The notes under the pieces: generated by a model
Told to the model about the DNA's origin: nothing
The model's input: the letters and a program-made list of their open reading frames with translations, nothing else
The model's database searches: none
Translations under genes and position numbers: made by a program
NCBI GenBank assembly: GCA_038277395.1
Contig: CM076190.1
Span: 243,269,256-243,333,255, forward strand
Reading direction: 5' to 3'
Length of the DNA stretch: 64,000 bases
Source: Dryocosmus kuriphilus
Lineage: Eukaryota > Arthropoda > Insecta > Hymenoptera > Cynipidae
In this document: positions 20,170-32,749 of the stretch, piece after piece
Numbering within the stretch: the first letter of the stretch is position 1
How the letters are laid out: every line of letters starts with the position of its first letter

Positions 20170-21176
20170 CTATTCAATGTTACTGATTTCATTTTCGACC
20201 TTAGGGTACCGCTGGGAATATTGCTCTCTATTGTTTAGCAGTCCCAATTCTTCGATAGCGTCTAAAACTCCAATTAACTCTCCGCAAGTTTTTATACTTC
20301 TAACTATGAATCCGGCCCTAACTTCTTCAGTAAAGTGTCTTGACAGACTTGAAATTATTTCATATTCAGAGGGTGATGGGAGTAGGTCTTTGCATGGTTG
20401 ATCATTTTGATATCATATTGCGAACTTGTGAGTCTTCCCGACCTGAAACAGCCATATTGCAAATGCTTTCCTATCTCGAAGCTTTTATCTTGATTCCAAA
20501 ATTTATTTATGAATTTATGTCGGAAAGAGACATGTCATCTCCGATATTATCGCGCGCCATTTCCCACCATTCTCTGCTTGTGCCGACCAAACATGTTTGA
20601 ATCATAAAGGGGATATCATGTCTCCTAATGCCGACCGACCTAACGGATATTTGCAAGTAGTTGAAACACGTCATAGGTCGTTCTCGAGCTGACCCTGAGA
20701 ACCCTGGTATTGGATAATTTTTTAGCCACGGTAGCATTACATTAGTTGTACCTGTGTTTCGATCAATTCTTGATTCTAACGTGTTTTGGTTTCCTTCGAG
20801 CTCTTTTAGGCGCTTCTGGTTTTGCATATTGGCATGATTCCCGATTTCTTTTTATGAAACCCATAAGTTTATTTTGATTCTTTATTGTTTGTTTTAGACT
20901 TTCTTGTACTTTCTGGATGTCAATAAAAACTTCTATCAGATCGTCGTCCATGTCTTTGCGTTCAACTGTCTCTGATTTCGACTCAATTTCAGTTTGCCTT
21001 TCTACCCTTTTTCCCAGTGTATTTAACCTAATACCTATTTCTGTTTCTGTATGGACAATTTTCGAATCACCAAGCATTTCTGAGTCATTTTGATGCTTAT
21101 CCTTAACGCTTAATCCACATTCCTCCCTACCGGATCCCTCTAATTCTGCGTTTGGTTCCATTAATTTGGCTTGCAC
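20170..21176 (-). pseudogene. LTR-retrotransposon gag remnant
   Basis: Minus-strand 20763-21176 is a charged, coiled-coil-rich N-terminus (MQAKLMEPNAELEGSGREEC). 20507-20827 reads LKNYPIPGFSGSARERPMTC then TCLVGTSREWWEMARDNI, the capsid core with its WW pair. Further down (20190-20510) frame-shifted pieces such as SSQYDIKMINHAKTY and EYEIISSLSRHF continue the capsid. Gag forms the virus-like particle of the element. No pol follows, so the element is truncated. The repeat at 21262-21637 lies just upstream, as a 5' LTR would. Confidence 0.6.
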
Positions 21177-21261
21177 CTATCTTGATTGCGAGCTGTGACC
21201 GTTATTTCGCAACCCTACTTTGCTTTAAATAACTCTTGGGTCCCATCAGGGGTACCAGTTG

Positions 21262-21637
21262 TAACATTCTTTGTTATCTGCTAGCGCGTTTTGCTCGCCG
21301 TCTAGACCAAATATCCAGAAAGTTCTCGCCAATTAAATAAATTGAATTGTCAGTTCATGCAGTTCTCAATTTGATGCGTGGACTTTTCCAATTTTCTTTT
21401 AGACTTTATACTGGATTCTGAGTTTATTTATTTTTTGTGTTTGTTTCACCTTCACCTCTCTCAAAATTACAGACAAATTTCGAAAATGGTTGCTGAAATT
21501 GCGTTTACTGAATTCTGTTCAAAAAATTAAGGCCAATCAGACAGACTTGATGAATCGTTGGTAGAACATTGAAATTTGTCCTGACCACTTTTTCGTTAAA
21601 TTTGACTAGCATGGAAACCCTGGCAATGAGGACGGGC
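21262..21637 (-). repeat. LTR-like repeat, left arm of large inverted repeat
   Basis: About 375 bp that recurs inverted at 21885-22256. Read on the minus strand it ends AGCAGATAACAAAGAATGTT-ACA and is followed by a TGG-starting segment that could be a primer-binding site for the gag element. Confidence 0.6.
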
Positions 21638-21884
21638 CGTACTTAAAGTCGTTTTGCCCTCCTGGGTACCCACAATCCAATTCGCGTGAAATTTACTAGC
21701 GTCAAAGGAAATGAATAGGAACCACGCATGTTTGATCTTTTTGGAATCGGACGCTCTCGTCGACCTCAGATCGAGAGAAAATTACATTTCTAAAGAATTC
21801 CTCATAAAAAATTATTTCGCATTCAAAAACCTGCACGCAAAGAAAAGCATCCTCACCTATGCGATTCCCTGAAACAAACCCGTG

Positions 21885-22256
21885 CTCATTCCCAGGGTTT
21901 CCACGCTACACAAATTTAACGAACGGTTGGTCAGGGCAAATTTCAATGTTCTACAAACGATTGATCCAGTCTGTCTGATGGGCCTCGATTTGTTGGACCG
22001 AAATCAGTAAACGCAATTTCAGCAACCATTCTCAAAATTTAGCAATAATCTTGAGAGCGCTGGAAGTGCAAAAAACGCAAAAAAAAAATAAACTGAGAAT
22101 CCAGTTTAAAATCAAAAAGAAGATAGGGAAAGTCCACACATGAAATTTAAAACTGCATGAACTAATATTTCAATTTATTTAATCGGTGATAACTCTCTGG
22201 AATTTTGGCCGAGACGGGGAGCAAAACGCGTTAGCAGATAACAAATAATGTTGCAG
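21885..22256 (+). repeat. LTR-like repeat, right arm of large inverted repeat
   Basis: Inverted copy of 21262-21637, diverged by scattered changes and small indels. It ends AGCAGATAACAAATAATGTT. The two arms face each other across about 250 bp, so they cannot be the two ends of one normal LTR element. Confidence 0.6.
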
Positions 22257-22332
22257 TAAAAGAGATTAATTCTCAACCAAAAATGGACAGCTAAGTTTTA
22301 TAAAAAGCATTAATTTTAAATAAAAATAGGGA

Positions 22333-22988
22333 TGGAGTTCCGAAAACCGGAGACCTGTGATTTCCTTTGGTCTCCACATGCTGATGTATTTTGACATGCT
22401 GATTACGAAAATGATAGTGAAAATTGGCGACAAGGACGTCTTCATGGTAAAAGCCATAAAAAACCCCATAAAAATTACGATTTTTTTCAATATCTCAGTA
22501 AATACGGAGAATTTTGAAAAATGTTTCAACAAAAGTTCTAGCTAGTATAAAAATACATCTTTTTTCTATTACACACTTTTTGCATAAACCCATTATTTTT
22601 CGAGAAAAAGAGGATTGAGTTCGAAAAACCACAAAAAGAAAGAAAACAGTTACAGATATGCGGTCGGTCACGCTTACCCACCCGTCCAAAGTTAAGTGGG
22701 GGGCGGGGGGCTAAGAATTTACTGGATAGTTACGAAAATGCGTTCAGCTACGATCGTCTCCTTTTCCAGGTTTAAGGGGGGGGGGGGGGGGGGGGGTTAA
22801 GCATATACTGACTAGTTACGGTAATGCGTTCCGTTACGTTCGACCCCTTTCCCAGGTTAAAAAAGGGGACGAGCGTGGCTGAACACATTTCCGTAAGCAG
22901 TCAGTAAAGCCCCCCCCCCCCCCCCCTAACTTAAACCTGGAAATGGGAACGAGCTTCACTGAACACATTTCCGTAACCAGTCAGTAAA

Positions 22989-23025
<37 letters not shown>

Positions 23026-23890
23026 TAAACCTGGAAAGGTTGATGAGCGTGACTGAACACATTTCCGTAACCAGTGAGTAAATACCCCCCCCCCCCCCCC
23101 CCCCATTAAACCTGGAAAGGTTGATGAGCCCCCCCCCCCCCCCCCCCACTTAAACCTGGAAAAGGGGACGAGCGTAACTGAACGCATTTTCGTAACTAGC
23201 CAGTAAATTCGTAGATGTGTTTCTATACTAGCTAGAACTTTTCTTTGAAACATTTTCACCTATTCGGAACTGCACCCCTCAGAGTTCCGAAAACCCAAAA
23301 CCTCTGATTTTCTTGGGTCTCCGTATGCTTATGTATTTTGACGTGCTGATTACGAAAATGATAGTGGAAATTGGCGACTAGTAAAGAAACCATAAAAATC
23401 ATGGCTTTCTGCGTTTATCTCAGCTAATATGCAAAATTTTAAAAAATATCTCAAACAGACGTCGTAGACCTCATCAATACACATTTTTGTTAGAAAGATT
23501 TTTTTTACGAGTGATAGTTTGTAGTGAGTAGGTACGAAACCGAAACCAATGGAGATGCGATGTAAATCTTTGTATCATTGATTTTCTCGGAAACTTTCAT
23601 TCACAGAAAAAAATGTTTGTAACATAAAATGTGTATTTGGATGAAATCTACAACTTTTGTTTGAAACATTTTTCAAAATTCTTCGTACTTACTGAGATAA
23701 TGAAAACATCATAATTTTTATGGGGTTTTCTTATGGTTTTTACCATGAAGACTTCCTTGTCGCCAATTTTCACTATGATTTTCGCAATCATGATGTCAAA
23801 ATACATAATTACATACAGACGCAAGAAAATCAGAGGTTTCCGGTTTTCGGAACTCCACCCAAAAATAGTCGGATTTTCAACAAACAAAAA
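22333..23890. repeat. Three copies of a 220-bp repeat flanking homopolymer repeats
   Basis: A segment with GAGTTCCGAAAACC and GTATTTTGACATGCTGATTA followed by AAAATTGGCGAC occurs forward at about 22333-22560 and 23280-23500, and inverted at about 23640-23870. The outer forward and inverted copies make the block an inverted repeat of about 1.5 kb with the homopolymer units in the middle. Confidence 0.8.
22690..23211. repeat. 70-100-bp tandem repeat with long G/C runs and an internal inversion
   Basis: Units contain AACTGAACGCATTTTCGTAA and CCTGGAAA plus a homopolymer of about 13-32 C (or G). Two units before 22858 are in one orientation and about four after it in the other; the switch lies within TTAAAAAAGG. 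Confidence 0.85.
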
Positions 23891-24305
23891 TTAAATTTCA
23901 AGAAAAATATTTCAATTTTGCATAAAAAAGGCACAGCTTCAAAGAAACATTTCGCCATAATATTTCTGAGGCCAAATTTATTCTTCTTACGAAGTTTAAC
24001 AATTTTTGGATTTCGATATTTAAAACTTGCTTTTAAATACGTTATTCTTTACGCATTTTTTGTTCATTCTTGATTATCATGATAAACAGAAGCGAATAAT
24101 GTAAGGTAAATAGCCTATGTTATTAATTCTTACTTTTCGGTTGTGAAGCAACGACTTCAAAATACGTGACATTGGTGGAGGTGAAGTTGTCTAATTATAA
24201 GTTTCGAAACACGGCCTCATGATATTTCGTTAAAGTTAAGAATATGCTACGCAATTGCGTTTGTTGATTAAACTTTTACCTTCGGCACAAATATTTCAAA
24301 CGATT

Positions 24306-24375
24306 TTAAGAAAGAATGAAGGAAAGAAAGAAGATAGAAAGAAGAAAGAAGAAGAAGAAATAAGAAAGAAATTGA
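24306..24375 (+). repeat. Purine (GAA/GAAA) microsatellite
   Basis: About 70 bp of GAAGGAAAGAAAGAAG-type sequence, purine only on the plus strand. Confidence 0.9.
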
Positions 24376-24602
24376 ATGAATAAGTTTAATTTAATCTATA
24401 ACCAAAATAATCAGTCCTTTTGAAAAAGCGTACAGGTTCCAATAATTTGTGTTACGCTAGAGAATCACCAATCCCTTTTTTGGCAATCTAACCACAAGAA
24501 AACAAATTTCTGCACAGGATTTGCGGAAGACGTTTATTTTAGGTCATATATGTTACATAGAAGTGTACGAATTTACCGCAAACTGTCTGAATTTAGATAC
24601 TT

Positions 24603-26130
24603 TTTACATTCTCATCAGAGAAGGTATTAGATTTGTGTAAAATTTGACCCCCTCAATTTTCATCAAATCTCCACGTTTTGAGACCCCATGAGGCAGAAAA
24701 AACGGTTTTTTACGACGGTGTCTGTCTGTTGTTGGCGTCGTTAGCGTCGTTGGCGTTGTCGTTGGCGTCGTTGGCGTTGTCGTCGTCGTCGTCGCCTGTC
24801 GTCGTGATAACTTTCGAAGGACTAATCGGATTGGGTTGCGTTTTGGCACACTTCTTTAGAGCGTAAAAAGTAAGGACGAATTCGTTAACTAGCCACTTTT
24901 GAACAACGGCTATGGTTTTATCCATCAAAAACTCTTTTCACAAAATCAAAAAATCCATTTTCTGGCTAAACTATGCAAGATACAGAAAATATGTATATAA
25001 CTAAAATTGTTTATCTTAAAAGAATTTACAAATTTATTCCCAACTGTTTTTTAATAAAGTGCACGGTTTTTGTTTTAATCGAGAAAGTGTTATTAAACAT
25101 AAAGAACTGTGGTCTCCCGCCAAAATATTCCAGATACGTCAAAGATGGTAATAAATAAAATTGTTCAGCTCAAAAGGATCTACAAAATTTGATTTAACTG
25201 TTTTTTGACAGAATGCACTGTTTTGGATTTAATCAAGAAAACGCTATTAAAAAATCAAAAATTCAAATTTCTCGACAAATAAAAACAGAAAACTGCGGCT
25301 TCATGCTAAACTATTCAAGATAGAAAAAAATAACAATAAACAAAGTTGTTCAACTGAAGAACACTTACAAATTTTGTTCCAACCATTTTTCGATTTAGTG
25401 TACTGTTTTTCTTTTAACCGAGAAAAATGTTATTGAAAAAAAAAATTCAAATTTCTCACAAAAAAAAAAAAACGGTAGTTTCTTATCAAAATGTTAGGAA
25501 TACAAAAAAATGATAACAAACAAAGTTGTTTACTTTAAAAAAGATCTACAAATTTTGTGTTAACCATTTTTTGACCTAATGAGCGGTTTCCGTTTTAATC
25601 GACAAAAACGTTATTAAAAAAATAAAAAAATATTCATTTCTCGCCAAATAAAAATGAAATACTGCAGTTTCCCGCCAAAATATTCAAGATAGAAAGAAAA
25701 TGAAAATTAATAAAGTGTTTCAACAAAAAAAGATCTACAAATTTTGTTGTAACCATTTTTTGATTTAATTTACGGTTTTTGTTTTAATCGAGAAAGACTT
25801 TATTAAAAATCAAAAATTATAATTTCTCGACAAATAAAAATAAAAAACTGCCGTTTCGGTCAAAATATTTAAGATACAAAAAAAAATGATCATAAACAAA
25901 GTTATTGAACTAAAAAAGGATCTACAAATTTCGTTTTAACCACTTTTTGATTTAGTGTACGGGTTTTTCCTTTTAATCGAGAAAAACGTTGTTAAAAAAA
26001 TAAAATTTCTCACCAAATAAAAAAAAAAAGCGGCAGTTCCCGTCTAAATATTCAAAATAAAAAAAAAAGATAAAATAAAAAGTTTTTCAAGTCAAAAAGA
26101 TCTAGATTAAAATTCAATTTTAATGAGAAA
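24603..26130 (-). repeat. Satellite family, inverted section with submonomer array
   Basis: Begins at ATTCTCATCAGAGAAGGTATTAG, the inverse of the 3' end of the units at 27170-32519, and includes an inverted (GACAAC)-type block at 24720-24805. It then continues as six or so tandem copies of a diverged 175-190-bp submonomer. Each submonomer contains ACAAATTTTGT and TTTTTGATTTAGTGTACGG-like parts. The submonomers correspond to the internal repeats of the plus-strand units. Confidence 0.85.
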
Positions 26131-26815
26131 TGCGATTTTAAACATTCATTTTTCTTCCCAAAGTCCGCAACCTTGTTTCTAGGAATCTACTCGTATATTC
26201 CTAATTCTAGTTTATTTCTTAACTATGAATACGAAAAAAGTATCAAATTCGTGATTTATAAAATATAAAAAATTCTAGTTTTACACATTCATTTTTGTTT
26301 TCAACGACCAAGATTCTATTTTTTAACGTACATATTTTTAAATTTAGTTCTCTTGTGAATCCAAATCGAGAAAACAAAAATTTATTTCCCAAAAACAATC
26401 CCTATTCGTGACAGCATTCCCCTCTTATTTAAAAAGTTGAAAATATTAAAATGAATCAAAATCATCTATACTGCATTTTACGGTTCTACGAAAAACCAAA
26501 AATCAATTTCCAGGAAACAACCCCTATTCGTGTGGGCAGAAATTGCTAGAACTTATGATTTTCTGTCAAGTAATGTGTTCGCATATATTGTGGACAATAA
26601 AAATGGAATTCGAAGTAAACTAGTAAAAGATAATAAGGAATTTCGGGGGGAATTCAATTTGAGAAGAAAAGGATCCGAAATAATACAGACGGTTGCAGAA
26701 ATTGAGATCTTTACATTTAGAAATGTCAATTTAAAAGTTTAGCTTATATTTTAAGATTAATCTCCAGAGTTTAAAACGTGAAAAAATATCTAGTCCTTCC
26801 TGTATTTGAAAGCAA
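26131..26815. other. AT-rich, no recognised gene
   Basis: Some repeated TTTTACACATTCATTTTTGT-like phrases. The open stretch 26530-26742 has no family motif. Confidence 0.4.
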
Positions 26816-27110
26816 AAAAATCTGCCCGCTTCGCGGGCACATTCTCATCGCGCGCTTCGCGCGAAGTATGAGCGTGCCTATGGCGCGCGTCTGTTGGCAA
26901 TCGCGCTTCGCGCTCGATACGTTATTTACGGCACTCGCGATTCGCGCTCGATAATTTATTCACCTCGCGCTCCGCGCTCGGTGTTTATGGATCGTATGAA
27001 CCTTTAAATTAAAAATTCCAAAAGGAACTATTTTACTTAAGGCTCTATGTATCGCCCTTAGGGAATACATTCTCATCATGACACACTCGCGCTTCGCGCT
27101 CGATAATTAC
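26816..27110. repeat. Cluster of short GC palindromes (TCGCGCTTCGCGCTCGATA type)
   Basis: Perfect or near-perfect hairpins: CTGCCCGCTTCGCGGGCA-type at 26822-26840, GCGCGCTTCGCGCG at 26851-26864, and CGCGCTTCGCGCTCGATA variants at about 26903, 26938, 26966 and 27086. Two of them are followed by CATTCTCATC. This is the head of a satellite-family copy; an inverted, diverged version is at 33425-33585. Confidence 0.9.
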
Positions 27111-27169
27111 ATTTTTTTTAAAAGACATTGTAGATTGGTAAAGTTTTTTTTTTGTGATTTTCCAAATTT

Positions 27170-30100
27170 TCACAATACAGGATTTCAATTCTTAAAAGTA
27201 AAACGATGAGTCTTATAAATAAATTGTGTAGCTCTTTCCAAGGTGAACAATTCTGCTTGTTAATATTTTCTCATATCTTGCGTAGTTTTGCTGAAAAGTG
27301 GTTTTCTTTATATTTCATAATATACTTCACGAATAACTCAAAAAGTACGCGTCTGCTCAAAAGAATGATAGAGAGCAAATTTGTAAATATTTTTCATTTG
27401 AACAACTTTATTCTTTACCATTTTCTTGTATCTTGAATATTTTGGCGAGAAATAAGAATTTTTTAACTTTAATAGCTTTTATTGATTAAAACAAAAACCA
27501 TTCATTTTATCAAAAAATGGTGAAGACAAAATTTGTAGATTTTTTTAAGGTGAACAATTCTACTTTCAGACATTTTTTTGTATCTCTTATCGTTTAGCCG
27601 GAAAATGGATTTTTTGATTTTGCGAAAAACCGTTTTTGATGGATAAAACCATAACTGTTGGTAAAAAACCACTGGTTAACGAACTCGTCCTTTCCTTTTA
27701 GCCCTCAAAGAATTGTATTAAACCGCACTCCAATCAGGATAGTCTTTCGAAAGTTAACGCGCCCACAGACGACGACAACGCCAACGACAACAACGACGAC
27801 GACAACGACAACGACGACGACAACAGACAGAGAGACACCGTCCTAAAAACCATTTTTTCTGACTCAGGGGGTCTCAAAACGTGGGGATTTCATCTAATCC
27901 GCGAAAGTCAAATTTGACATAAATCTAATACCTTCTCTGATGAGAATGTAAAAAATTGCATTTTTCAGCCAAACTATGTAAAAAATGAAGAAATTTACAT
28001 GTTAGGTATAATTTCATTGATTGGTGTGCGCGAGAAACGTGATGAGATTGCGCCTGAGTAGCGGGCAGACTTTTCAATAACTTTTAATAACTTTTTACTG
28101 CCTGTACAGTAATATATTTTTTGTTTAAAAGGACAGTATTATACGTTTAATGAATAAAGGATGTTTTGTATCCAAAAATGGTTTTAAGAGAATTTGTAGG
28201 TCTTTGGAGGGTGAATAATTCTGCTTGTTAATATTTCCTCATATCATGCATGGTTTTGCTGAAAAGTGGTTTTCTTTATATTTCATAACATATTTCACGA
28301 ATAACTCAAAAACTACGCGTCTGCTCAAAAAAATGATAGGAAGCAAATTTCTAGACCTTTTAAGGCGAACAACTTTGTTTATTATCATTTTTCCGTGTCT
28401 TGCATAGTTTGGCGGGAAATTTGAAATCTTTTACTTCTAATAACGTATAATCGATTAAAACCAAACCGTTCACTTTATCAAAAAAAATTTAAAACAAAAT
28501 TTCTAGATATTTTTGAATTGAACAACTTTGTTCTTCCCATTTTTTTGTATCTTGAATATTTTGGCTGTAAACCAGAGTACTTAGTTTTAATAGCGTTTTC
28601 TTGTTTAAAACAAAAACCATTAATTTTATCAAAAAACGGTTAGGACAAAATTTGTAGATTTTTTGAGATGGATAATTTTGCTTTCTTACATTTTTTTTAT
28701 ATCTCCCATAGTTTAGCCGGAAAATGTATTTTTTGATTTTATGAAAACAGATTTTGATGGATAAAACCATAACCTTTGGTCAAAAAGCGCTGGTTAACGA
28801 ACTCGTCCTTTCTTTTTATCCCTTAAAGAAGTGTAAAAAAGCGCACTCCAATCCGATTAGTCCTTCGAATGTTATCGCGACCACAGCTGATGACAACGCC
28901 AGCGACGACAACGACAACGACAACGACGACAACGACGACAACGACAACGAGACAACAGACAGACAGACACCGTCGTAAAAACCGTTTTTTCTGACTCAGG
29001 GGGTCTCAAAACGTGGAGATTTCATGAAATCCGCGAAAGTCAAATTTTAGATAAATCTAATACCTTCTCTGATGAGAATGTAAAAAATTGCATTTTTCAG
29101 CCAAACTATGTAAAAAATGAAGAAATTTACGTGTTAGGTATAATTTCATTGATTGGTGAGCGCGAGAAACGTGATGAGAATGCGCCTGAGTAGCGGTCAG
29201 ATTTTTCAATGACTTTTATAACTTTTTACTGGTTGTATAGTAATGTATTTTTTGTTTAAAAGGACAGTATTATACGTTTAATGAATAAAGGATGTTTTGT
29301 ATCCAAAAAATGGTTTTAAGAGAATTTGTAGGTCTTTGGAGGGTGAATAATTCTGCTTGTTAATATTTCCTCATATCATGCATGGTTTTGCTGAAAAGTG
29401 GTTTTCTTTATATTTCATAACATATTTCACGAATAACTCAAAAACTACGCGTCTGCTCAAGAAAATGATAGAGAGCAAATTTCTAGACATTTTAAGGCGA
29501 ACAACTTTGTTTATTATCATTTTTCCGTGTCTTTAATAGTTCGGCGGGAAATTTGAAATTTTTGATTTTTAATAACGCTTAATCGGTTAAAACCAAACCG
29601 TTCATTTTGTCAAAAAATGTTTAAACAAAATTTGTAGATATTTTTGAATTGAACAACTATCTTCTTCCCCGTTTTTTTGTATCTTGAATATTTTGGCGGT
29701 AAAACAAATTTTTTAAATTTTAATAGCGTTTTTCTTGTTTCAAACAGAAACCGTTCATTTTATCAAAAAACGGTCAGGACAAAATTTGTAGATTTTTGAG
29801 ATGGATAATTTTCCTTTCTTACATTTTTTTTGTATCTCTCACAGTTTAGCCGGAAAATGGATTTTTTGATTTTATGAAAACAGATTTTGATGGATAAAAC
29901 CATAACCTTTGGTCAAAAAGCGCTGGTTAACGAACTCGTCCTGTCTTTTTATCCCTAAAGAAGTGTACCAAAGCGCACTCCAATCCGATTAGTCCTTCGA
30001 ATGTTATCGCGACCACAGATGATGACAACGCCAACGACGACAACGACGACGACAACGACAACAACGACAACGACGACAACGACAACGAGACAACAGACAG

Positions 30101-32519
30101 ACAGACACCGTCGTAAAAACCGTTTTTTCTGACTCACGGGGTCTCAAAACGTGGAGATTTAATGAAATCCGCGAAAGTCAAATTTTACATAAATCTAATA
30201 CCTTCTCTGATGAGAACGTAAAAAATTGCATTTTTCAGCCAAACTATGTAAAAAATGAAGATATTTACGTGTTAGGTATAATGTCGTTGATTGAGCGCGA
30301 GAAGCGTGATGATAATGCCCCTGAATAGCGGTCAGATTTTTCAATAACTTTTAATAACTTTTTACTGGCTGTATAGTAATGTATTTTTTTTTAAAAGGAC
30401 AGTATTATACGTTTAATGAATAAAGGATGGTTTGTATCAAAAAATGGTTTTTAGGGAGTTTGTAGGTCTTTGGAGGGTGAATAATTCTGCTTGTTAATAT
30501 TTCCTCATATCTTGCATGGTTTTGCTGAAAAGTGGTTTTCTTTATATTTCATAACATATTTCACGAATAACTCAAAAACTACGCGCCTGGTCAAGAAAAT
30601 GATGGAGAGCAAATTTATAGACCTTCTAAGGCGAACAACTTTGTTTATTATCATTTTTCCTTGCCTTTCATAGTATGGCGGGAAATTTGAAATTTTTGAT
30701 TTTTAATAACGCTTAATCGGTTAAAACCAAACCGTTCATTTTATCAAAAAATGTTTAAAACAAAATTTGTAGATATTTTTGAATTGAACAACTTTGTTCT
30801 TTTCCATTTTTTTGTATCTTGAATATTTTGGCAGTAAACCAGATTTTTTAAATTTTAATAGCTTTTTATTGTTTAAAACAAAAACCATTCATTTTATCAA
30901 AAAACGGTTAGGACAAAATTTGTAGATTTTTTGAGATGGATAATTTTGCTTTCTTACATTTTTTTGTATCTCTAATAGTTTAGCCGGAAAATGGATTTTT
31001 TGATTTTACGAAAACAGATTTTGATGGATAAAACCATAACCTTTGGTCAAAAAGCGGTGGTTAACGAACTCGTCCTGTCTTTTTATCCCCTAAAGAAGTG
31101 TACCAAAGCGCACTCCAATCCGATTAGTCCTTCGAATGTTATCGCGACCACAGATGATGACAACGACAACGACGACAACGACGACGACAACGACGACAAC
31201 GACAACGACGACAACGACAACGAGACAACAGACAGACAGGCACCGTCGTAAAAACCGTTTTTCTCTAACTCAGGGGGTCTCAAAACGTGGAGATTTAATG
31301 AAATCCGCGAAAGTCAAATTTTACATAAATCTAATACCTTCTCTGATGAGAACGTAAAAAATTGCATTTTTCAGCCAAACTATGTAAAAAATGAAGAAAT
31401 TTACGTGTTAGGTATAATTTCATTGATTGGTGAGCGCGAGAAGCGTGATGAGAATGCCCCTGAGTAGCGGTCAGATTTTTCAATAACTTTTAATAACTTT
31501 TTACTGGCTGTATAGTAATGTATTTTTTTATTTAAAAGGACAGTATTATACGTTTAATGAATAAAGGATGGTTTGTATCAAAAAATGGTTTTAAGAGAGT
31601 TTGTAGGTCTTTGGAGGGTGAATAATTCTGCTTGTTAATATTTCCTCATATCTTGCATGGTTTTGCTGAAAAGTGGTTTTCTTTATATTTCATTAACATA
31701 TTTCACGAATAACTCAAAAACTACGCGTCTGCTCAAGAAAATGATACAGAGCAAATTTCTAGACTTTTAAGGCGAACAACTTTGTTTATTATCATTTTTC
31801 CTTGCCTTTCATAGTATGGCGGGAAATTTGAAATTTTTGATTTTTAATAACGCTTAATCGGATTAAAACCAAACCGTTCATTTTATCAAAAAATGTTTGA
31901 AACAAAATTTGTAGATATTTTTGAATTGAACAACTTTGTTCTTTTCCATTTTTTTGTATCTTGAATATTTTGGCAGTAAACCAGATTTTTTAAATTTTAA
32001 TAGCTTTTTATTGTTTAAAACAAAAACCATTCATCTTATCAAAAAAAACGGTTAGGACAAAATTTGTAGATTTTTTGAGATGGATAATTTTGCTTTCTTA
32101 CATTTTTTTGTATCTCTAATAGTTTAGCCGGAAAATGGATTTTTTGATTTTTTGAAAACGGAGTTTGATGGATAAAACCATAACCTTTGGTCACAAAGTG
32201 CTGGTTAACGAAATCGTCCTTTCTTCTTGTCCCTTAAAGAAGTGTACCAAAGCGCACTCCAATCCGATTAGTCCTTCGAAAGTTATCGCGACCACAGGTG
32301 ACGACAACGCCAAAGACGACAACGACGACGACAACGATGACGACAACGACAACGACGACAACGACAACGACGACAACGACAACGACGACAACAGACAGAC
32401 AGATACCGTCATAAAAACCGTTTTTTTCTGACTCAGAGGGTCTCAAAACGTGGAGATTTCATGAAATCCGCGAAGGTCAAATTTTGCATACATCTAATAC
32501 CTTCTCTGATGAGAATGTA
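27170..32519 (+). repeat. Satellite array 1, about 1.13-kb units
   Basis: Five units can be anchored on the end of the (GACAAC)n block at 27846, 28978, 30116, 31251 and 32414, giving spacings of 1132, 1138, 1135 and 1163 bp. A unit runs through hairpin remnant GATGAGAATGCGCCTGAG and four submonomers sharing AAAATTTGTAGAT and CCGTTCATTTTATCAAAAAA. It continues with TGGATAAAACCATAACCTTT, the (GACAAC)n block, CTGACTCAGGGGGTCTC and the tail TACCTTCTCTGATGAGAATG. Open stretches in all frames here are by-products of these repeats, not genes. Confidence 0.95.
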
Positions 32520-32749
32520 AAAATAAATATTTTTTGGTGATCAGTTATTGATTAGCTGTAGACTACACATCCGCAATTAATGTTTAAAAATAATACTTTT
32601 AGTTTTATATAATATCCTTTTCCATAATGTCTTTCAATATTTGAAATGTTTGCCATACTTCAATAATTTGGAATATATTGAGGTTTTCCTTGTGAAATCA
32701 TTTGAAATATTTAAGAAATCTTTAGAGATATCTGTTTAGGATTAAAAAT

